64,000 bases of DNA from Ruegeria sp. ANG-S4. Its GTDB lineage: Bacteria; Pseudomonadota; Alphaproteobacteria; Rhodobacterales; Rhodobacteraceae. How positions within the stretch are numbered: the stretch's first letter is position 1; each line of letters begins with the position of its first letter. Location of the stretch: contig NZ_JWLK01000002.1 in assembly GCF_000814005.1 (NCBI RefSeq), positions 372,001 to 436,000 on the forward strand, written 5' to 3'. The notes beneath the pieces are model-generated. The model was not told the DNA's origin and did not search any database. It worked only from the letters and a program-made list of their open reading frames with translations. The position numbers and the translations under genes are program-made. This document shows, piece by piece, positions 17,855 through 24,913 of the stretch.

Positions 17855-18597
17855 GACATCACGTAGTTCAGGCCAAGGCGGCCGCCATCGACATAGATCG
17901 TTTCGCCGGTGACGTAGCTGGCCTTTTTCGAGCACAGGAACGCCACCACATCCCCAACCTCGCGGGCCGTGCCAGAGCGACCCAGCGGTGTACGCGACAT
18001 TGCCATTTTGAACGCTTCGGGGTTGGCGTTCACGCCCGCCATCATCTCGGTATCGATCGAGCCGGGACCCACGGCATTCACGCGGATGTTGTTCTTGGCC
18101 AATGCCAAGGCAGCGACTTTTGTCAGCTGCATGACACCGCCTTTTGAGGCGCAATAAGCCGGGATGGCCGGGATCGCGACCTGCGCATTGATCGACGACA
18201 TGTTTACAATCGCGCCTTCGATCCCCTTTTCAACCATCGTCGCTGCGGCCCGCTGCATCGCCACAAATACACCGCGCAGATTGATATTCATCACGCGGTC
18301 AAAGGTATCCAGATCGTAGTCCAGAAAATTCCCCGGCATGGCGATACCCGCGTTGTTCACCAGGGCCGAGACCGGGCCATGCTCTGCTTCGATCGTGTCG
18401 AACAAAGCGCCGATGGCGTCCACGTCCCCCATATCGCAAATCATTCCAACACCACCCAGATCGGCGGCAGCCTTGTGAACGCTGTCCTGAATATCGACCA
18501 GAATGACCTTGTAGCCATCTTCGTTCAGCGCCTCGGCGCAGGCCAGTCCGATGCCTTGCGCAGCACCTGTTACAACTGCAATTGGAGCGTCAGCCAT
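17851..18597 (-). CDS. Short-chain dehydrogenase/reductase
   Basis: The protein is 248 residues. The cofactor motif TGAAQGIG is near residue 12, NNAGIAMPG near 85, the catalytic serine in MSSINAQVAIPAIPAYCASKGG with YxxxK near 150, and the Gly-rich C-terminus ends in GETIYVDGG. The aspartate in VILVDIQD after the second strand suggests NAD(H). It would oxidise or reduce an alcohol/ketone intermediate of this operon. ATG 18597 is preferred because AGGA lies nine bases upstream; ATG 18603, overlapping the hyuB stop, is the alternative. The substrate is unknown. Confidence 0.88.
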   Translation of the reverse strand: MADAPIAVVTGAAQGIGLACAEALNEDGYKVILVDIQDSVHKAAADLGGVGMICDMGDVDAIGALFDTIEAEHGPVSALVNNAGIAMPGNFLDYDLDTFDRVMNINLRGVFVAMQRAAATMVEKGIEGAIVNMSSINAQVAIPAIPAYCASKGGVMQLTKVAALALAKNNIRVNAVGPGSIDTEMMAGVNANPEAFKMAMSRTPLGRSGTAREVGDVVAFLCSKKASYVTGETIYVDGGRLGLNYVMS

Positions 18598-18603
18598 CTG
18601 CAT

Positions 18604-20250
18604 TTATCCTTCGAATCCATAGTCATTCTTTGCCTGTTCGGCGGTGATGAACCCGGCGTCCAAATCTTGGGCCACCGCATCACGATCCCTTTGTTCCGGC
18701 GCGCCATAACCGCCGCCGCCCGGCAGGCTGAGCTTCAGGCGCTGGCCGTTCTTGATCAGTTGACGCCCCTTGGACCGCAGCGCCGACCCATCGGCCAGTT
18801 CCACCGCACCGGCGCCGCCCGCGAGTCCGCCATTGCGCCCACGCGCCGGGTTTTTCACCCGGTCGAACATGGCGTTGAAGTAAAAATCATACCCCGCACG
18901 CGGTTCAATCTCGATCGTCTGACCCAATCCGCCGCGCAGCGCCCCAGCGCCGCCGGATCCTTCGCGCAGATCTTTTCGCCAAACTGTTATTGGGCCGACA
19001 TGCTCGGTCGCCTCAACGCTCATCGTGGATACGCCCGACGGGAAGGCCGTTGCGCTCAATCCGTCGAATTCCGGGCGTGCACCGGTGCCGCCCGAGTTGA
19101 ACATCAGCACTTCTCGGTTCGGTAATCCGCTTTCAGGGTCCGAGGCGCGGGCAGATATCTGAATATTCCAAAGCGCGCTTGCGCCTTCCGCCGGAACTGT
19201 GTCGGGCATCGCCTTGTGCAATGCGCCCAGAACCACATCGGGCACCAGATGGCCCATCACATGACGCACGGACACGGGCGCGGGTCGTCTGGCCGCGAGG
19301 ATGCAGCCCTCGGGTGCGGTGATCCGGAATGGCTCCAGCGAGCCGGTATTGTTCGGAACTTCCGGCGCGATTGCGCATTTAAGTGCATAGCAGGCATAGG
19401 CGCGGGTATAGACCTCGGGGCAGTTTACGCCAAAGCGGCTCATGCCCGAGGTTCCTTCAAAATCTGCGACTAGCTGATCGCCATCAATGTCCAGCGTCAC
19501 TTCCATATGCACGGGCGCGTCATAGCCATCGACTTGCATCGTCTCATGATAGACACCCGAGGGCACTTTCGCGATGGCCTCCAGCGTTGCCTTGCGGCTG
19601 GTTTCGATGACGAAATCCGACAAGGATTGCAGGTCATCAATCCCGAACTCGTCCATCATTGCCTGCAACCGGCGATCCCCCGCCTCGTTACAGGCTGCCA
19701 GCGAGTACATATCGCCCACAGTCTGATCGGGCGTGCGCACATTGGCGCGGATCATCTCGATCAACAGGCGCTGAACCTGGCCACGCTCGGCAAACTTGGT
19801 GATCGGGATCAGCAGACCCTCTTCAAACACCTCGTTACCGTCTGGTCCAAAACCGCGCCCGCCGATATCGACCACATGCGCGGTACAGGCGAAGTAACCG
19901 ATATGCGCGCCCTTGCGGAAAACCGGCGTGACAACGGTGATGTCGTGCAGGTGTCCGGTCCCCAACCACGGGTCGTTGGTGATGAAAACATCCCCTTCAA
20001 ACGTGTTCTGCGGGCCGATTCGGGCGGCAAAATGCGTGACACTTTCGGCCATGGCATTGACGTGGCCTGGCGTCCCGGTCACCGCCTGTGCGATCATGCG
20101 ACCCTCGCGGTCAAACAGACCCGCCGACAGATCGCCCGCCTCACGGACCGAGGTCGAAAACGCCGTGCGGATCAGCGTGGTGGCCTGTTCCTCAACAACC
20201 GCGATCAGGCGGTTCCACATGATCTGATGATCGATATCTGACGCGCCCAT
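18604..20250 (-). CDS. hyuB: Hydantoinase/oxoprolinase family, HyuB subunit
   Basis: The 548-residue protein matches the hydantoinase B/oxoprolinase family, from DHQIMWNRLIAVVEEQATTLIRTAFSTSVREAGDLSAGLFD at the N-terminus to the C-terminal LSLPGGGGYGAPEQRD. Conserved stretches include FITNDPWLGTGHLHDITVVTPVF near 105. Together with HyuA it forms an ATP-dependent enzyme that opens cyclic amides (5-oxoproline, N-methylhydantoin) or carboxylates ketones. It starts four bases after hyuA. The ring substrate cannot be told from sequence. Confidence 0.9.
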   Translation of the reverse strand: MGASDIDHQIMWNRLIAVVEEQATTLIRTAFSTSVREAGDLSAGLFDREGRMIAQAVTGTPGHVNAMAESVTHFAARIGPQNTFEGDVFITNDPWLGTGHLHDITVVTPVFRKGAHIGYFACTAHVVDIGGRGFGPDGNEVFEEGLLIPITKFAERGQVQRLLIEMIRANVRTPDQTVGDMYSLAACNEAGDRRLQAMMDEFGIDDLQSLSDFVIETSRKATLEAIAKVPSGVYHETMQVDGYDAPVHMEVTLDIDGDQLVADFEGTSGMSRFGVNCPEVYTRAYACYALKCAIAPEVPNNTGSLEPFRITAPEGCILAARRPAPVSVRHVMGHLVPDVVLGALHKAMPDTVPAEGASALWNIQISARASDPESGLPNREVLMFNSGGTGARPEFDGLSATAFPSGVSTMSVEATEHVGPITVWRKDLREGSGGAGALRGGLGQTIEIEPRAGYDFYFNAMFDRVKNPARGRNGGLAGGAGAVELADGSALRSKGRQLIKNGQRLKLSLPGGGGYGAPEQRDRDAVAQDLDAGFITAEQAKNDYGFEG

Positions 20251-20253
20251 CGC

Positions 20254-22320
20254 TTAAGCCTCCTTCGCCAGCAACAGCAGACTTCCATCGCCTTGCCCCA
20301 CCGCGCGATAGCCGGACGTGACAATCGTCGAGGTCTCGGATTCCACGATGATTGCAGGGCCTTCGACGGCCATGCCTGGCGTCATGTGCACCCGTTCAAC
20401 CTCACGCGCTTCGACCGACTTGCGCAATGCGGCGTCAAAGAATTCGCGTGTGCGGGCGACTTCTGCAGCAGACCCACTCTGATGACCAACAACCGGTTCC
20501 GCGGCAGGCAAGACCGTTGATACGGTCAGCAGCCAATTCGTAATCTCAACCGCCAACCCATCAATCACCCGGCCAAACAGCGTGCGATAGGCATTTTCGA
20601 AAGCCGCAAGGATCAGAGATACATCACTGTCTTCAAACTGTTTATGCGGCAGCACAACCGGAATCTCCCAGCCCTGACCGGAATAGCGCATCTGCGCTGT
20701 CAGGCGGATTTCCGTGTCTGCGCCTTTAGCTCCTTCGTCCACAAACGCGCGCGCCTCGGCCTCCATCTCAATCAAGGCCGTATTCACGGCACCGGCGTCA
20801 AACTCATCCATGCGCTGGAACAGGCCGCGTGTCGCCTCAAAACTGAATGGCGCTTTCAGAAACCCGATGGCCGAGCCGACGCCCGCACCCGGCGGAATGA
20901 TCAGCGCCTTGATCCCAAGCTTTTCACATTGGCGGCAAGCGTGTAGCGGAGCGCCGCCTCCGAAAGCGATCATCGTGAAATGCTCAATATCGCGCCCGTT
21001 CTCGACCGTATGAACCCGCGCTGCATTGGCCATGTTCTCGTCGACTAGTTCGGTGATACCAAAGGCAGCATCGCCTGCGGAGAGGTTCAGCTTTGCGGCG
21101 GCTTTCTCGGATTCTGCTGTGTGCAGCGGAATTGCACCCCCGGCAAAGTTGTCTGGGTCCAGTCGGCCCAACAGCAGGTTGGCATCGGTCACCGTGGGTT
21201 CCGTCCCGCCGCGCCCATAACAGGCAGGTCCGGGTTCAGATGCGGCAGAACGAGGCCCGACCTGAAGCCGACCCATGCTGTCGACAGACGCGATCGAACC
21301 GCCCCCGGCGCCGATTTCAACCATTTCGACCACAGGTGTCGAAACGGTCATGCCGGACCCTTTCTTAAAGCGATAGGTTCGGGCAACTTCAAAGGTATTT
21401 GCCGTTTTGGGCGCGCCCTCTTCGATCAGACAAATCTTGGCGGTTGTCCCGCCCATGTCGAAGCTGAGTACTTTGTCCAGCCCATGCGCTCGCGCGAAAT
21501 CGGCGGCAAAAATCGCACCACCCGCCGGGCCAGATTCCAGTAGACGCACCGGCTGCTCTGCAGCGGTTTCGACCGAAATCAGTCCCCCACCGGAATGCAG
21601 CATGAAGACCGGCGCCATCACGCCGGTTTCGCGCAACCGCGACACCAACCGCCCGAGATAGTCGGCGACTTGCGGTTGCACATAGGCATTTGCAATCACG
21701 GTGTTGAAACGCGGCAACTCTCGCATCTGCGGGGATATCACCGAGGACAGAGAGATCGACAGGTCCGGCATCGCTGTGCGCAGCGCCTCACCCATCGCGA
21801 CCTCATGCGAGTCGTTGGCATAAGCGTGCATCAAACCGACGGCGACGGCCTCGAACCCGCCCGCCCGGATGGTTTCCACCATCTTGTCGACTTCGGCCGG
21901 ATCGAGCGCCAGCAGTACTTCGCCGTCAGCGCCCATCCGTTCGTTCAGAGTGAAACGATGCTGGCGCGGGACCAGCGGCTTGGGCAGGTTCAGGTTCAGA
22001 TCATACTGCTCGAACCGGTTTTCCGAGCGCATCTCGATCACGTCCCGAAACCCTTCGGTGGTGATGAAGGCGGTCTTTGCCCCGCGCCGCTCGATCAGCG
22101 CGTTGGTGACCAGCGTCGTGCCATGTATGACTTGAGCAATCTCACCCAATGCAACGCCCGCCTGATCCGCCGCTTTGACAATCCCGTCCAGAATAGCTTG
22201 TTCCGGCTGACTGTAATTGGTCAGAACCTTGCAGGTAGACAGACCACCCGGATGCACAAGTGCCACATCTGTGAAGGTTCCGCCGATATCGACGCCGACG
22301 CGTATTTCTGAATTGCTCAT
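20254..22320 (-). CDS. hyuA: Hydantoinase/oxoprolinase family, HyuA (ATPase) subunit
   Basis: The 688-residue protein has the ASKHA-type nucleotide-binding motifs RVGVDIGGTFTDVAL at the N-terminus and VLSFDMGGTTAKICLIEEG near 295. HGTTLVTNALIERRGAKTAFITTEGFRD near 70 and FGGGAPLHACRQCEKLGI near 450 are also conserved. It supplies ATP-driven activation for the HyuB partner. It lies second in the operon that starts with the FAD oxidoreductase. Acetone carboxylase, N-methylhydantoinase and 5-oxoprolinase are all members of this family. Confidence 0.9.
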   Translation of the reverse strand: MSNSEIRVGVDIGGTFTDVALVHPGGLSTCKVLTNYSQPEQAILDGIVKAADQAGVALGEIAQVIHGTTLVTNALIERRGAKTAFITTEGFRDVIEMRSENRFEQYDLNLNLPKPLVPRQHRFTLNERMGADGEVLLALDPAEVDKMVETIRAGGFEAVAVGLMHAYANDSHEVAMGEALRTAMPDLSISLSSVISPQMRELPRFNTVIANAYVQPQVADYLGRLVSRLRETGVMAPVFMLHSGGGLISVETAAEQPVRLLESGPAGGAIFAADFARAHGLDKVLSFDMGGTTAKICLIEEGAPKTANTFEVARTYRFKKGSGMTVSTPVVEMVEIGAGGGSIASVDSMGRLQVGPRSAASEPGPACYGRGGTEPTVTDANLLLGRLDPDNFAGGAIPLHTAESEKAAAKLNLSAGDAAFGITELVDENMANAARVHTVENGRDIEHFTMIAFGGGAPLHACRQCEKLGIKALIIPPGAGVGSAIGFLKAPFSFEATRGLFQRMDEFDAGAVNTALIEMEAEARAFVDEGAKGADTEIRLTAQMRYSGQGWEIPVVLPHKQFEDSDVSLILAAFENAYRTLFGRVIDGLAVEITNWLLTVSTVLPAAEPVVGHQSGSAAEVARTREFFDAALRKSVEAREVERVHMTPGMAVEGPAIIVESETSTIVTSGYRAVGQGDGSLLLLAKEA

Positions 22321-22327
22321 GGGTCTC

Positions 22328-23602
22328 TTAAAGGCTCTTGAGGACTTGGTTGGCCGTGAAAGCCGTCTGGTAAAGGCGGGACATGATCGGGGCTGTTGGG
22401 ACGGTCGATAATTCGGTCATCGGCAGGGGAAGCTCTGCAGGATCCATACCGGCAATCAGCTTGGCCATGCACTCACCAAAAATGGTTCCGGTGGTGATGC
22501 CGCGCCCGTTATACCCGATCGGCGTCAGCAGATTGGGGGCCAGTTGATAGATGCGCGGCAAGTGGTCCGGGGTCATGGCTATTTTGCCGTGCCACGCTTC
22601 TTCAAACTCCACCGGTCCCAGCTCTGGGAAAAGGCGCGCCAGTTGTTTCTTGGCCCAACGGTGCGACAACCCGCGACCGACCGATCCGACAACAGTCCCC
22701 ATAGACCCTATCACCAGTCGATCATGTGCGTCGCGGCGGATACTGAACATGATCTGACCCGTGTCCCAAACCCCCTGACGGCCCGGAAGGATATGGGCCA
22801 TATCTGCTTTCAGTGGTTTCGTTGCCAGCTGGAAATAGCGGATCATGGTAAAGACGCGGCTCAGGTTCGGCCACAGGGTATCGCTGTAGGCATTTGTGCC
22901 CAGAACAACATATTTGGCGCGCACCGTGCCCTTGTCTGTTTCAACGATCCAATCCTGACCATCGCGGCGCAGGTTGGTCGCCCGAACACCCGTGGTGATC
23001 GTCGCGCCCGCGCTTTTGGCTGCACGCGCCAACCCCCGGCAATAGCCCATTGGGTTGATCGTCCCCGCCCGATGATCCAGCAGACCGCCGTGAAACACGT
23101 TTGTCCCGGTCTTTTCGACCATTTCCTCTGCCGAAAGCAGATCAACCGGCTCACCCAGCCGCGCCCATTCGGCGTGACGTGCCTGCAAGTCCTTGAAACC
23201 CGACGGCGCATGGGCGGCATGAATGGTTCCGGTCTTGGTCACTTCGCACCGGATTTGGTGCTTTTCGATCAGATCAAAGACCTGAGCGGGGCCATCCCCA
23301 AATCGCTTGATAAAGCGCGGACCATATGTGTCGCCCAGCTTTTTGCGAACAGCCGCTGGCGGGTGCCAGACACCTGCATTGACCAGACCTACATTCCGGC
23401 CCGACCCACCAAAGCCGATATGCTTGGCCTCAAGCACATGCGCGTCCAACCCTTGCTCAGCACAATGAAGCGCCGTCGACAAACCCGTGAAGCCACCGCC
23501 AACAATTGCGACATCCGTTTCCGCATCACCCGTCATGGGGTTGCGAAGATCCGGCTCTTCGGCGGATAAGTCCCAAAGAGAGATCGGGCTGTCTGGGTTC
23601 AT
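22328..23602 (-). CDS. FAD-dependent amine/D-amino-acid oxidoreductase (DadA/PuuB-like)
   Basis: The protein is about 424 residues. The FAD-binding motif VAIVGGGFTGLSTALHCAEQGLDAHVLEA lies near residue 30, followed by GGSGRNVGLVNAGVW. The C-terminal FAD contact is TPIGYNGRGITTGTIFGECMA. These are features of the DAO family that includes PuuB and amino-acid dehydrogenases. It would oxidise an amine or amino acid to an imine, a natural substrate for the RidA encoded in the same operon. ATG 23602 has GAGGG about nine bases upstream; the longer TTG-initiated frame lacks a family-like N-terminus. First gene of the leftward operon. Confidence 0.88.
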   Translation of the reverse strand: MNPDSPISLWDLSAEEPDLRNPMTGDAETDVAIVGGGFTGLSTALHCAEQGLDAHVLEAKHIGFGGSGRNVGLVNAGVWHPPAAVRKKLGDTYGPRFIKRFGDGPAQVFDLIEKHQIRCEVTKTGTIHAAHAPSGFKDLQARHAEWARLGEPVDLLSAEEMVEKTGTNVFHGGLLDHRAGTINPMGYCRGLARAAKSAGATITTGVRATNLRRDGQDWIVETDKGTVRAKYVVLGTNAYSDTLWPNLSRVFTMIRYFQLATKPLKADMAHILPGRQGVWDTGQIMFSIRRDAHDRLVIGSMGTVVGSVGRGLSHRWAKKQLARLFPELGPVEFEEAWHGKIAMTPDHLPRIYQLAPNLLTPIGYNGRGITTGTIFGECMAKLIAGMDPAELPLPMTELSTVPTAPIMSRLYQTAFTANQVLKSL

Positions 23603-23705
23603 ACGCGGGCACCCTCTTGGTTGGTAAAGGTCACGCTCGGCAACCAGCGAGTCATATGGCTTACGTTGCAACGATCTGACTTTTGTGTCAATATATGAAA
23701 AGAGT

Positions 23706-23722
23706 GTTTTATATAGCGGAAC
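23706..23722. promoter_or_regulatory. IclR-type box in the oxidoreductase/rhodanese divergent promoter
   Basis: GTTTTATATAGCGGAAC reads GTTCCGCTATATAAAAC on the minus strand. That agrees with the box at 27250 in 14 of 17 positions and with the perfect palindrome at 24937 (reverse strand) in 13 of 17. It lies eight bases before the rhodanese ATG and about 100 bases from the divergent oxidoreductase start. Confidence 0.5.
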
Positions 23723-23729
23723 ATACGAA

Positions 23730-24125
23730 ATGACTCAGCTCAAGAAAACGGCGGCCCAGATGGTTCAAGAGGCGCGTGACCGTATCGAAGAAATCGAAAC
23801 ACCTGATCTGATTGGGATGGTTGATGACCCCAATGTGGTCATCGTCGATATCCGGGACGTGCGCGAGCGTCAGAGGACCGGTTTCATTCCGGGCAGTTTC
23901 CATGCACCGCGCGGCATGATTGAATTCTGGGTCGATCCGGACAGCCCCTACCATAAAGACATCTTTGCGCAGGATGGAAAGAAGTTCGTGTTTCACTGCG
24001 CGTCTGGATGGCGTTCAGCGCTGACGGTCGCGACGTTGCAGGATATGGGCTTTGAAGCGGCACATCTGAAGGATGGCTTCGGATCGTGGGAAAAATCGGG
24101 TGGGCCAGTCGAGAAGAAGGACTAG
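23730..24125 (+). CDS. Single-domain rhodanese (sulfurtransferase)
   Basis: The protein is 131 residues with one rhodanese domain. The active-site loop is FHCASGWRSAL with Cys90, of the CxxGxR type seen in thiosulfate/persulfide sulfurtransferases. VVIVDIRDVRERQRTGFIPGSFHAP is the conserved entry segment. It would shuttle sulfane sulfur between thiosulfate, glutathione persulfide and protein persulfides, and so fits with the persulfide-dioxygenase-like gene at 29171. ATG 23730 is used; a GTG at 23685 would place the operator-like box inside the gene and has no ribosome-binding site. It is convergent with iclR. Confidence 0.88.
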   Translation: MTQLKKTAAQMVQEARDRIEEIETPDLIGMVDDPNVVIVDIRDVRERQRTGFIPGSFHAPRGMIEFWVDPDSPYHKDIFAQDGKKFVFHCASGWRSALTVATLQDMGFEAAHLKDGFGSWEKSGGPVEKKD

Positions 24126-24145
24126 GCGAAAAACCCGGCCGCGCC

Positions 24146-24913
24146 TCAAAGCTGGCGCAGCTTTTGCGTCACGCCCTCAGCGGCGTGATGCACCAGCATT
24201 CCCAACCTGTCTTCGCCACCTTCAGCCATGTTGATATCCGGCAACGAGATTCCAAGCGCAGCGATTGCCTCGCCATCGGGTAACAGAATGGATGCGCCGA
24301 AGCTCAGGATGCGATCACGAAACTCCCCACGATCAAAGGCATAACCCTGTTTGCGGGTCTCTGCGACATCAGCGCTCACTTCGTCCAGCGTTGTCAGAGT
24401 TTTGTCGGTGTATCGTGCCAGTTGACCATCCAGCTTGTCCCGCAGTTGTTCAAAGTTGCTCGACAGGATGGCTTTGCCGGTACCTACGCAATGTATTGGG
24501 GCACTTCCACCAACTGGGTTCCAGGACCGGATCGGCTTTAGGCTTTCAACCTTGTCGATATAGATGACGTTCAACCCCTCGGGCACCGCGAGGTAGATCG
24601 CTTCACCAGTCTCCTGGCTCAAAAACGCCATCTCGGGCGCAGCGACCGCGCGCAGGTTCAGATTTTCGACCGAGCTTCGCCCGACCTGCCACGTCTTCAG
24701 GGTGGCGGCATAGGTCTTGTCATCAAGGTGTTTGACATAACCAAGCGTGATCAAGGTCTGCAACAAGCGAAACGTGTTGGATTTGGTCAGCTCAAGTTCG
24801 CGGGACAATTCCGTGACACCTTTGCTGCCTTGATGCGCCGCGAGGTTTTCGAGAATGGCCAGCCCTTTGGACAAGGTCGAGTCCACCTTTGGGGCTTTGG
24901 GTGCTTCACTCAC
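24146..24913 (-). CDS. IclR-family regulator of the organosulfur island
   Basis: The protein is 255 residues. The winged helix (STLSKGLAILENLAAHQGSKGVTELSRELELTKSNTFRLLQTLITLGYVKH) is followed by the effector domain (IYLAVPEGLNVIYIDKVESLKPIRSW ... IHCVGTGKAILSSN ... RGEFRDRILSFGASILLPDGEAIAALGISLPD). Its GTG start overlaps the stop of the S/N-oxide reductase gene, so the two are co-transcribed. A perfect palindrome at 24937-24953, 23 bases before the start, and related boxes at 23706, 27250 and 33459 suggest it controls the whole island. Confidence 0.9.
   Translation of the reverse strand: MSEAPKAPKVDSTLSKGLAILENLAAHQGSKGVTELSRELELTKSNTFRLLQTLITLGYVKHLDDKTYAATLKTWQVGRSSVENLNLRAVAAPEMAFLSQETGEAIYLAVPEGLNVIYIDKVESLKPIRSWNPVGGSAPIHCVGTGKAILSSNFEQLRDKLDGQLARYTDKTLTTLDEVSADVAETRKQGYAFDRGEFRDRILSFGASILLPDGEAIAALGISLPDINMAEGGEDRLGMLVHHAAEGVTQKLRQL

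Noticed and set aside
18604..22320. Classical dihydropyrimidinase-type hydantoinase
   Set aside because: The proteins belong to the ATP-dependent HyuA/HyuB-oxoprolinase family, not to the amidohydrolase hydantoinases; no metal-binding amidohydrolase motifs are present.
23685..23729. Upstream GTG start for the rhodanese
   Set aside because: No ribosome-binding site, the extra 15 residues do not look like a rhodanese N-terminus, and the operator-like box would fall inside the gene.
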